64,000 nt of DNA. Source: Liquidambar formosana. Lineage: Eukaryota; Streptophyta; Magnoliopsida; Saxifragales; Altingiaceae. Both the position numbers and the translations under genes were made by a program. Under the pieces are notes generated by a model. The model did not search any database and was not told the origin of the DNA. It worked only from the letters and a program-made list of their open reading frames with translations. This document shows, piece after piece, positions 36,351 through 46,687 of this stretch. The stretch spans positions 33,998,687-34,062,686 of the forward strand of contig CM077826.1 of assembly GCA_039720395.1 (NCBI GenBank). Reading direction: 5' to 3'. How positions within the stretch are numbered: the stretch's first letter is position 1; each line of letters opens with the position of its first letter.

Positions 36351-37339
36351 CAAAAACCCCAAACTTGAAATTAAATTTTGTACCTAAATGCATGAATCCA
36401 TTTATCATTATGAGATTAACATCAACCAAAAAATCAGAAAAATTAGAAACCCCATCATCCAATGCAAACCCACTATACAATACCTCGACTACATACATAA
36501 ATAGGGGAAAAAAAAAATAGTTACACAAAGTGATAAAATTGGCGAACCCTAGAATCAGAAATAATCACATGTAACTTATTCTCAATCAACTATTTTCCCA
36601 TTCAATTTCGTTAACCCCACTTATAATGTCAAAATCCCCAATTTCCAAAACAAAATTTCAGCACAAATGCTCTCCATTTATCAATATGAGATTACAAGAA
36701 ATTTTTTCAGGAAACCACTAGATTTAGTTACAGAGAGTGATACGATTGAAGAAGAATTTACTTTTGCTATAATACATCGATTACATTCGTAAACAAACAA
36801 AAAAGCCCTAGATTTAGTTACACGGAAAGATCATAATGAATAACTTTGAAACGAAATCGAACAAAAAAGTTAAAACACGCACGCAAAGAAAGAAGAACTT
36901 GGAAAACTCACGCTTTTTAGCCATTGACACCGGTTGGTTTTGTGGGTCGAACCAGTTTTGAAATTCTGAGAATAGTTACACGACAATGGCTGCAGTTCAG
37001 ATTCGGCAATGGCAATTCTTCCCTCCGACGTAGCCGATGCCTTGATGAGAGAGTGGGAGCTATTGTTTTCTTCTTAAAGAATACAGTAGGATTCCCACGG
37101 AAGATCCATATAATATTTTGCGGAATACCTCAACTGGATTTTTGGGCGTTATGTTCGTTCCTGCGTTTGATGGGAATGAATATATTGACGTTTTGGGCGG
37201 GGTTGTAGGTTACAAAAAGGGGCATTTTTGTCATCTTATAAAAAAGTGTACCTACGGCTGGAATAGTTTTTAAAACCAGACCGATGGCTACACGTTTCTA
37301 TCTAATTGGACTGTAGCCCAAACACCCCATATATATATA
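36351..37339. other. Intergenic region, no gene recognised
   Basis: This continues AT-rich to about 36900 and then has more balanced composition to 37339. The frame at 36924-37208 shows no known domain. It may be the end of another element, but I see no TIR. Confidence 0.4.
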
Positions 37340-39893
37340 GGATTTTGGCCACAAGTCCAAATTATAGGACTTATTTGGCCATAAGTCCACTGGAAATTCT
37401 TGTGCAGCTTTAGGTCCACCAAATAATTTTTAAGACCAAAATACCCTCCTGTGCACTATATTCACGCCTTTAGAAAAATATTGTTCTCTCTTTCTCCTTT
37501 TCCTTTTTCGTCTCCCTTTTTTTCTCACTCCATCAGAACTTCTGATGTCAAAAATCATGGTGGCTGACAACACAGGTGCTCAACCAAGAAACCTCCATTT
37601 TTTTTACCGAGTCAAGTCAATCAGATCTACAGATCTGTTACTAGAGAGATGGATACATCCAGATCCAAAGTTGTTACTCCATTTTTTTTCGACAGAGTAG
37701 GTGCGCAGCCAAGAAACCTCCATTTTTTCCGACGAGGGAGGTACTCAACCGTCAATAACATCAGGGTTGATAGTGTGGTAGTGTCGTTGTCAATCACTCC
37801 AAATCTGAACCAGATTTCAATATTTAACTCTTGAAAAGCATGATTTGAGCATGTATGACGATTTCATAAAACATTGATGGTAGGTGGGGATTAAGATAAG
37901 ATGGAGAACCACTGATCTTTATACTTTAAGAGATGTTTGCTGACCAAAATCGTGAAGTTTATGCAACCAATAAGCTATAAACTTCCCATCCCATCCCATT
38001 GGCAACTTGAGTGGATGGCGATCTTTGTACTATGGAGTTAGAAGATGTAGAAAAAAATGATGGTAGCAAATGTTCAGAAGCATCTTAAAATTGTTCTACT
38101 TCTATAACTTTAACAATTTCCAACAAAAATAACATAAATTTTAAAACAGTTACATGTAACTGTTTCACAAAACCCACATAAAATCGTTTTAAGAAGTTAA
38201 ATTTATCTACAAATTATATTAATAAGTTAAATTTAATTAAAAAAAAAAACACTTAGATTTATTTGTTTTTATAAAAAAATTTAGTCAGATTATAAAAATT
38301 ATTAAAAATTTAATCACAAAAAGTTACATGTAACTATTTACAAAACTCACTTTAAAAAACTAAATTTAATCTCAATCACTTAAATTTAACATTTTAATAA
38401 GTTAAATTTAACTACAAACACTTTGATTTAACTATTTTGATGGAATATTGAAGTTAGATTACATAAATATTCAAGATATAATCATTTTTTCAAAACAGTT
38501 ACATGTAACTGTTTAACAAAACTCGCTTCAAATGGTTAAAATTAAGGAGACTTTGGCTACAAGTCCATAAAATAGAACTTATGCAGTGTTAGATTTAAAG
38601 CAACAATGCTGTTACAAAGATGACACTAGTGGCAAATCCAGCAAAGGTGACTCCATTTACAACGGCGTTGCATGTAGGAGTCAGACGAGTATTAATTGAT
38701 GGAATGACAACAGATGGAAGCGAATGGGAGTGTTCTTGATTTGAAAATCATTGATGATATAGAGAAGTCGAATTCCAACCACTACTTCCTGATGTTTCCA
38801 ACCACACTGATGTTTTTTCACTTCGCATCATTAACTTCACACCATCAATTTCGATTTAAAGAAGAAGAAGGTGATTTGAATGTGGAGTTACAGGTGAATG
38901 AGGTGATTGCTATATTGGTATGGGGGAAAGAAAATGGTTTTAAGATTCAAAACCATGGAGGATCAAATTACTTTTTATCTAGTTCGATTGGCAACTTAAG
39001 GCGTGGGGTGGGAGTATTTGATACAAGTAAAGGATGATTACTATTTGACCCAACACAGGATGGTGACCTTATACTTTCACACATCTTCTTTCTTTTTTGT
39101 TTTTTTTCTCTAGTAATGTCATAAAATGGGATGGAATCAAGTAGCGTTGTCACTAGATTCAATAAGGTGAATAATAATTTATTAAATTTAGTCAGAAAAT
39201 TTCTTCAGAACAGTTAAACAAAAACACTTCAATTTATTATATTAATTGTGATTCTTTTAATTTGTTTCTTCTAGTATATCTAGGAAGTGTGGGCGTTTCA
39301 TTGTGTGAGTAATTTGTGGAAGTGTGGGTGTTTCATATCAATTCCTCCTAATTTTCTTTTCTTTAGTCATGAATTTTGAAACAGTTACATGTAACTGTTT
39401 CAAAAAGAGCTACATATAATGGTTTTAGAAAATATAATTGTTTTATTAAGAATTAATAGTTAAATATATTTACAAAACAATAATTTAAATCTAAACTCTA
39501 TTAAAAATAATTTCATTGAAATTTTTGTTAAATAGTTATATGTAACTGTTTGTAACAGTTACATTGAATACAATGTAATTTGTAACAGTTACATTGTATT
39601 TTTTTTATTTTTATATACATAATTTCATATCTAACATGGATCTTGTTTCAAAGGTCTCAATGAATAGATTTCAAAAATATAAATTTTATTGAAAACTGAT
39701 ATATAAAATAAAAGTTATGCTATTTTAAAATTTGAAAACAAAAAATAACAACTTAAGGGTATAATTGACTTTATGCACCTCCTCATAAAAAAAACCTACC
39801 GTTTCATTTAAAAGGGAACTTATGGCTACATAAGATTTAGCCTGGACTTATACCTTTATAAGTTCTAAAAAGTAGACTTTTCACTAATTTTCC
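37340..39893. mobile_element. MULE related to the 18.4-kb element, with an inserted segment
   Basis: It starts GGATTTTGGCCACAAGTCC and ends CTAATTTTCC, like the element at 18413-20136, and shares its AT-rich interior word by word until about 38545. There a segment beginning GGAGACTTTGGCTACAAGTCC-like sequence is added. That segment looks like a nested element start and contains an unmatched frame (38714-39037). GTTACATGTAAC palindromes lie at about 38147, 38325, 38500 and 39383. The last is flanked symmetrically to 24 bp. No clear target duplication is seen. The right end abuts the MULE transposase inverted repeat. Confidence 0.7.
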
Positions 39894-39894
39894 T

Positions 39895-40083
39895 GAGTAT
39901 ATATCCTATTCCTACAGTCGGTCAACCCAATTTTTTAACTGCTGGATCTATTATTTTAGCCCCATTGTAAAAAAAAAACAACTGGGAAGGCCTAAGATAA
40001 GGAGAATTCCATCCAAATGAGAGAAAATGAACCAAATAAGATGTAGCAGATGCAAACAAATGGGAAGTCACAACAAAAAGACA
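39895..40083 (+). pseudogene. MULE transposase C-terminal remnant, left arm
   Basis: The + strand reads GSIYPIPTVGQPNF, then LAPL, then KIRRIPSK, a TGA stop, and EKMNQIRCSRCKQMGSHNKKTC. The last is the CCHC knuckle (C-X2-C-X4-H-X4-C) at the end of MuDR-type transposases. DDE and SWIM parts are missing to the left, where another MULE abuts. The inverted partner on the - strand at about 60800-60990 shares the TGA, so that stop predates the duplication. Confidence 0.75.
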
Positions 40084-40948
40084 TGCAAGGCAACCATTTC
40101 AGTTAATATGTAGTTGCTTTCTTGGATTGATTTGATGATGTACTTAATAAAGGGATATAATTCGTTAAGAGTTACATGTAACTTTGTTTGAAAATCAAAC
40201 ATGTTATGACCATCAATTCTTTTAATAGATTTGGATCTTTTGTGTTACATGAAACTATTTTTGCAGCAAGCTATTTTTTTAGTAGCAACTTTGTGTTTTT
40301 CTGATGTTATTCAAATTGTTATATCTTAATTTGTCGGATCAAAGCAATAACTTCTGGGATTTTGGCCACAAATGCTTAAATTTGGTCTTCTGGAAATCAT
40401 AGAAAATCATAGATCTTAACTCCTGACCATGGCAATATTGGTTCATCCCAACATTGACGTTAAGATGGCGTAGGAGATGACTTTAGCTTGATTGCTACTT
40501 CTCATGCATATGCCAATCTTAAGATTAGGGATGTCAGTACCAAATGGAAAAATTTAAACCTATTAGGAACACTCCTTCGTCTCCAACAAAAAATAAGGGG
40601 TTCCTTAATATAACTACATCATAAACAATGTTTGACAAAAAGCCGACTCATGGCATCTGAGATGTTGTGAAATGTTGCACCCAGAGCAAACTAACTTTTC
40701 ATTGCATCCTACACTTACCATTTATCCTGGTTGACAGCAAGACCACGGAAGAACAATTAGGGCTTCGGCCGAGGCATTGAAATTTTTTTTGGTGATTTTA
40801 CCAATAAAATGAGTGATTAAAGTATATATGATCAGTAGAATAAGAGCTGACCTCGTATGAAAATGGTGATTTTAACAGTCTTCGTCTTTGACACGATGAG
40901 AAGGAGCTCTCACCGTCGCCGATGGTCTCTTCTTTGCGGAGAGAATGG
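39895..40948. repeat. Long inverted repeat, left arm
   Basis: Reverse complement of 60030-60990 plus 41096-41189, with roughly 95% identity by eye. Together with the loop 40949-41095 it formed a palindrome of about 2.3 kb before a retrotransposon entered the right arm. The outer part holds MULE transposase 3' coding sequence. The rest is its downstream DNA. Confidence 0.9.
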
Positions 40949-41095
40949 GTTGTTAATAGGTTACCCAAAACAAACCCGACTATAAATGGGTTGATCATGG
41001 GTTACATGACGAGACCCATTGGGTTTCAAACTTAACAAACATAAGCTTTAGGCCTTAGGGCAATTTTCCATTTTGTGCCTCCAAACTCTAGCGTT

Positions 41096-41189
41096 CCATT
41101 CTCTCCGTGAAGAAGAGACCATCGGCGGTGGTGAGAGCTCCTTCTCATTGTGTCAAAGACAAAGACTGTTAAAATCACCATTTTCATAC
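41096..41189. repeat. Long inverted repeat, inner part of the right arm
   Basis: Inverted match of 40853-40948 (GAGACCATCGGCGG, GAGAAGGAGCTC and related words). It ends with the CATAC target duplication of the Ty3/Gypsy element and continues at 60030. Confidence 0.88.
41185..41189. other. Target-site duplication CATAC, left
   Basis: Five bases duplicated on insertion of the Ty3/Gypsy element. The partner is at 60025-60029. The uninterrupted site is seen in the left arm of the inverted repeat. Confidence 0.9.
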
Positions 41190-41904
41190 TGTCACATCCC
41201 ATTTTGGCACCACCTTACTAGAGCTCATCATTTCATGCATGTTTTTGTTTTGTTTTCTTTTTGAGTCTAGTCACTTGCATTAGTTTTCTAGAGTCACAAG
41301 GACAATGGGTATGAATTTTGTTTCAATTCGGAGTTGATCTTGAGGGATAATAAGAGCTTTTGTGACTTGAGGGGCATAATCGTCTTTTAAGTCCCAAACT
41401 TTTCATTTGACCTTGAAATGATATCCAAATTGTCAATTAGAGTTCATATGGATGCATATGAGGTATTTCTAGGTTCAATTTGATAAATCAATGACTCGGG
41501 ATTAAAATGGCTCGATGTAGTTCAAGTTGGTTAATTGACCCTTCTTTGGGTTAGCTCTAATTGACTCATAATTACCAACCAAATCTTTTCAAATTGACTT
41601 TAATTAGTCATCATTTTACCCCCAAAAGTGTTTTATGAAGTTCAATTTTGATATGGAAAGCATTTGGTTTGACCCTATGTGCATGCCTATGCTTAGCAAA
41701 GGTAGAGCATAGTGGTTAACTGCCTTTTTCAAACCTAACCATGCCCCCATGGTTAGTGGTTTTCATCCCAAAATGTTCAAAAATGTATTCCTCATCGAAA
41801 CACGATCGTTTTGGCTTTTGTTTCATCAAAATCGGAGTTAATTTGCCCCCTGAAACACTTCTAGAAGGGAAAGCAGGCAAAATAGGAGAAAAATCAGAAG
41901 TGGG

Positions 41905-41978
41905 CTCGGGTGACCACCCAAGCTTGGGCGGCTAGCCGCCTAGCCGCCTAGCCGCCCAGGCCCTGGTGGTCACCCGAG
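41905..41978. promoter_or_regulatory. GC-rich palindromic module, 5' LTR
   Basis: CTCGGGTGACCACC at 41905-41918 pairs with GGTGGTCACCCGAG at 41965-41978. Between them are GGGCGGCTAGCCGCC and further CTAGCCGCC copies, themselves palindromic. It lies about 200 bp upstream of the LTR TATA box. A regulatory role is inferred. Confidence 0.7.
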
Positions 41979-42180
41979 AGCACTTTCCTATTTGCTCTAT
42001 GTTTCCTTGCTGAAGCGGATTTCTCCCTATTTTGATGAACAAGGACTCTTTTGGACGAGTTTCCTTCTAATTTTTGGTAACTTCTGAGTTACTTAAGCCC
42101 CAAGGGGGGTCTCTAATAGCCCTTGGATTAATTTCTAGGGTTTTAATCCCAGCCATTATTGGTTAATCCTAATTGAAGTC

Positions 42181-42188
42181 TATAAATA
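42181..42188 (+). promoter_or_regulatory. LTR TATA box
   Basis: TATAAATA, conserved at the same place in the 3' LTR (58292-58299). Transcription would start some 30 bp downstream, before the AACACAAGGGGAGCCAC stretch. Confidence 0.7.
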
Positions 42189-42378
42189 CCCCCTTATGCT
42201 TCAACACAAGGGGAGCCACTTTATGCATTAATACTTGAGTGTTTGAGAGAGAGTAAGAGAGAGAGACTTGAAGGAGAGCCGGAGTTCTTGCTATAGCCTT
42301 GGAGAACATTGATTGAAGACATCCACAAAAGCAAGAGAGAGTTCATACAGCAACAAGGAAAGCTCCCTAAAGGTATTC

Positions 42379-43188
42379 TTATGTTTAATTAAAATCAATC
42401 ACATTGCATCCGCTTGATCGTGTGCTTTCATTTATTGCATTGTGTGCGCAAACTCTTGCATGCTAGGATCGATGTCTCTCGATGTATCCTTGCCAACGAT
42501 GGGCCTAGTTTCAACCTTGGTTTTCTTGATTCCAAGTGTTGGGGTGAAAGCTATCAATCTCTCTTGCCTAGTACCCTTGGGCTTGCCCTTGGGTATATTA
42601 AATGAGTTAATCACGTATTACTGGACCCACGCGGTGTTCCTGATGCCACATGTGGTTAGGTATAAGGATTGCTCAAGCAAGTGAAGGACCCTAGCCTACC
42701 CTCTTTTAATTCATGTAGTGGGCCTTATAGGACACTATGGTCTCACCATTATGCACCCACAATTGTTTGTAATGATGCTATGCCGTGTTTGTGGTGTGAG
42801 GCTTTATATCTTATGCCCTTAACATATACCTTTAAACCCTAACCTTCGTTAAGGCTAGGGGTTAGGAGGAATAAGTTAAGGAAATAGGACGTAAAGCTAT
42901 GTTTGTGATGTGCTAGTCCTAGGGGAATAATTAAACCTAGTTGAAGGACTCTATACCCTATTCTTTTAAACATACCCTTAATCCATGACCCTTGTAAAGG
43001 TAATTGGATAAAAGGAATGAATTAATTGAACATGGTGTAGAGACCGAGTTCATTAAGGAAAATATGGAGGTTTAGGACAAGTCCTTAGGTTAAAGGTTAA
43101 AACTTTGTTATCCATAGACGTGCTGGCTTGGATCCGCAATCCGCAAGGGCGTCTAGTGAGTGTTGAGTCTACCCATCAGACAGACATG
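42379..43188 (+). other. Leader between the truncated 5' LTR and gag
   Basis: This has no match to the 3' LTR and no recognisable primer-binding site. It may be leader plus LTR sequence from another subfamily joined by deletion or recombination. The open frame continues upstream of the gag ATG from 43105, but no methionine is needed there. Confidence 0.5.
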
Positions 43189-46100
43189 GCTGACGAAAGA
43201 ACTAGTGAGGGGCACTTTGACCTTGAGGTTTGCCTGAAAGCCATCATGACCAAGCTTGATCATACCGCTGAGACATCTGATACCACATTGAAAATGGCTC
43301 AAGAGAACCAACAGAAGATGGTGGATCTTGAACAAAATGGCTCTAAGGCCCATTCCTCGGGTATACCTCATGGGGCTGGCACCGAAGAGGGACCTCAATC
43401 TAATGAAAACACCAAAATAAGGGGGGAAAGTAGCTCGAAACCTGTGGTCACCAACCTAGAAGGGGAAACCAAAGGGAAAGGTACTAGCAGTGATTCCGTG
43501 TTAGCTAGCAAAGTAGAAGCATTGGAGAGAACTATAAAAGGGATTCGTAGAGCTAATGACATGGTCGATGTGCGGACTTTATCTTTGTTTCCAACGGCTC
43601 GTATTCCATTGCAATTCAAGATGCCGGAGTTAGAACAGTTCGATGGGACGGGTTGTCCTAAGACTCATTTGAAGATGTATGTGCGAGCTATGCACCCTCG
43701 AGGGGCCACCGATGAGCTTTTAGCTCAAATGTTCCATGAAACCTTGGCCACTTCCGCTTTGAAATGGTTCTTGTCCTTGGATGAGAATAGAACTCGGACT
43801 TGGGAAGACATATGCAATGAGTTCTCGGAGCACTACAAGTACAACACAGAGGTGGATGTTACTCGAAGGGACCTAGAAACTACCAAGTAAGGGGCTCATG
43901 AAACTTTCTCCGCTTACATTACAAGGTGGAGACAAAAGGCGTCGAGAATGACGGATAGGCCAAATGAGGAGGACCAAATTCAGCTGGTGGTTAAGAACTT
44001 GCTGCCTGTGTATCACAAGCATTTATTTGCCCACTATTTCCCGAATTTCAAAGCTCTCATTGGGGCTGGCATGCAGGTTGAAGATGCTATCAATGATGGA
44101 ACAATCAAAACTGAGGAAGTGAGAAGTCGTAAGACAAACTTTACTGGGAAGAACAATGCCGAGGTCAACACCATAACTCAACCCATTCAACCCTTCTCTC
44201 TCAATGATGTCAACCCACTTCGCCAATTCACTGACCTATTCATGCCACTCAAAAAAGTCCTTGAAAAGCTTGTAAGCCGTGACCTACTAAAGCCACTTGA
44301 CCCAAGACCCCCACCAAATCCCTTACCCAAGAACTACAACGAAAATGAGTACTGCAAGTACCACCAATCTAAAAGCCATGCCACCAATCGTTATATTCGC
44401 CTTCACCACCAAGTCCAAGACCTCATTGACAAGCAAGTCATCTCACCACTAACCCGTTCAAATGTCACCCGTAATCCTCTCCCATCTCATAACAACACAC
44501 CCCCATCTAACACCATAAATGCCATTGAGATGGAATCATCTCCCCCTCGCCGGCCCATAAGACAATACACTCCACTCTTCATGACCTTAACCCGTCTTTT
44601 CACCATTTGCCGCAATAACAGCCTTATCATGTCACTTCCACCAAAGCCAAGGCCATCAACCCCTCACCAATATTGCCAATACCATCGTACACCCGGCCAT
44701 GACACCGAGGCTTGTTCTATACTAAAGAAGATCATTCAAGACCTCATTGACCAAAAAGTTTTGTTGTTGCCAAAGAAATCTATCCAACAAGAGCTGAAAG
44801 AAAGATATGAAGTAGGGGATCCTCAGGTTGGCCTATTAGGTAAATCGTCAGGGAAATTTGACTACTATATGCTGTACTCAAGCCCAAGTCCAAAATCAGA
44901 TGAGCTGATAGTCCCTACAGGTTGGGATGACTTGCCGACAGAGGTGGAGAGCATTGACATGATAGAATGGGATGACTTAATGAATGACTCCGAAGAAGTC
45001 CATGACATATGGGCTAGCGATGATGAGTTGGACCATATAACCAGAGGGGGTCGTCATTTCAAGCCTCCCTACCTAGAATCTGAAAATCTATTGGAAGATT
45101 TGGAAGGGCAGAGGCGTCCTAGCTTGCAAGAAGAAGAGGATAAAGTGCTTAGGTGGCTGAAGAAGACCAATGCCAACATCACTATTTGGGGCTTACTCAT
45201 GGCTTCACATAAGCACAGACAGACCGTGTTGAAACTGTTGAATCAGATACAAGTGCCTGTTGATACATCCCCTGAGGGATTGGTACATTTGGTGAATCCG
45301 ACTCCTAAGAACTCAACCATCGTGTTCACTGATGTGGACCTACCCAAAAGTGGGCTAAGCCATTCTCAAGCTCTCTATGTGACCATTGACACTATGGGGA
45401 AGAGAGTTCCTATCGTCCTTATCGACAATGGGTCCGCACTGAATATATGTCCTCTCCGAACTGCCACTGTTTTGGGTTTGGGACCCACCGATTTCACGCC
45501 ATCTGGGCAAACCGTAAGAGCTTATGACAACACCCGCCGTGAAGTAATAGGGGTAGTTACTTTGCCTCTTATCATGGGACCCACTGAATTTAGGGTGGAA
45601 TTCCAAGTGTTGGATGTGCCGTCATATTTCAACTTGCTGTTGGGCCGACTTTGGATCCATCCTACTGCGGCTGTGCCATCCTCACTCCATCAAAAGGTAA
45701 AGTTTCCTTATGAAGGAGCCATAGTAACGCTTCAAGGGGACTATGAATCGAAACTCGCGGGCGTGCCTATATGTGAGATACAACCAGAATCAGCAGCAGT
45801 ACCACTATCTGGGTTTGACTATGTCTAATGCATTGAGAAAGAGCTCGAAAAGGGTGAATTAATACCCTTGGACTTTTGCCCCCATGGCAACTTGCATGTT
45901 GGTGAAATCATGAAAAGAATGAGTTTCTTTCCAGGCATGGGGCTAGGGTGTCACCAACAAGGGGTCCCTAAGTCTATTCAGAGCCGTGTCACCTCATACA
46001 CCTTTGGGCTAGGATATGAGCCCTCCAGAAATGATCATGCGGAAATGCTGAAGAGGAACAAGGAGAAGGTAAGAGCCAAAGCCGAGGGAAGGGTGCCAGA

Positions 46101-46524
46101 CCTGAGGATCTCGCCATATCGACCTACTCTGAATGGTTACTTCGTCAAAGAAGGGGATGATTTTCTATATTGCGGGTTTCCAGAACCCACCTTTGACCGA
46201 GCCACCAAGATCCGAGTTCCGGGTTTTGAAATCTTTTTCACCGAATGGTATCCAATCACAGCTGAAATAGTGGATGATGAAGCCATCAATGATGAGTTCT
46301 GGGAAAAGAAAGAGGAGGACTGGGCAGAGAACCTTGATGCAGGGGCTATGACTGAAATGTTCCAAGATATGATCCTCACCGTGGAAAACTCGACCATTGA
46401 AGAACTCCAGGGTTCGTCCATTAGCCATGCTACCGTGCCACTCCTGAATTGGTACCTTGAAAGTGGTGTCATTGCGGAGATCCATGAAGAAGAAGACCTT
46501 GGCCTACCTGATAGCAGCTTGTAG
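43189..46524 (+). pseudogene. Ty3/Gypsy gag-protease, two stops
   Basis: One frame from ATG at 43189 to TAG at 46522-46524, with internal TAA at 43888-43890 and 45826-45828. The gag part shows LQFKMPELEQFDGTGCPKTH, MFHETLATSALKWF and WEDICNEFSEHYKYN. Two Tat-type zinc knuckles follow (CKYHQSKSHATN, CQYHRTPGHDTEAC). The aspartic protease shows the active-site motif LIDNGSALNICP near 45417, with the usual flap region after it. Gag forms the particle, and the protease cuts Gag and Pol. Sequence after each stop continues in the same frame and matches the family, so the stops are point changes, most simply CAA to TAA. The region after 45868 (RPTLNGYFVKEGDDFLYCG) belongs to the Tat gag-pro tail. 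Confidence 0.9.
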
Positions 46525-46687
46525 GTGTCTTAGTTTAGTAATATTTTCCTAATTCAATAAGATGTATCTACTTAACTCACTTTGTGGAGTCATAGTATTG
46601 ATACAGATTTGTTTGTTTTCCTTCTTTTATGTGTCATTCCTACTATTCCTAGTCAATAAAGTGTGCTTTCTTTCTCTATATATGCAG
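46522..46687 (+). other. Putative retrotransposon intron between gag-pro and pol
   Basis: After the gag-pro TAG comes a T-rich stretch of about 165 bp with stops, ending in CTATATATGCAG at 46687. A GT donor is available at the stop (CTTGTAGGTGTC). Pol coding resumes just afterwards. A spliced intron at this position is known for Ogre elements. The exact donor is not certain. Confidence 0.55.

Larger units (their letters stand above)
41190..42378 (+). repeat. 5' LTR, truncated
   Basis: This matches 57304 to about 58490 of the 3' LTR with a few differences per hundred bases. Identity ends at AAAGGTATTCT. The remaining 1.5 kb of the 3' LTR, including its TTCACA end, is absent here, and different sequence (42379-43104) leads to gag. 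A TATA box lies at 42181. Confidence 0.85.

Noticed and set aside
36924..37208. 94-residue + strand frame
   Set aside because: No motif, unusual residue order and no promoter or splice context.
38714..39037. 107-residue + strand frame in the 37-kb MULE
   Set aside because: A start and stop are present but there is no recognisable domain or homologue. It is kept only as a possible captured fragment, not as a gene.
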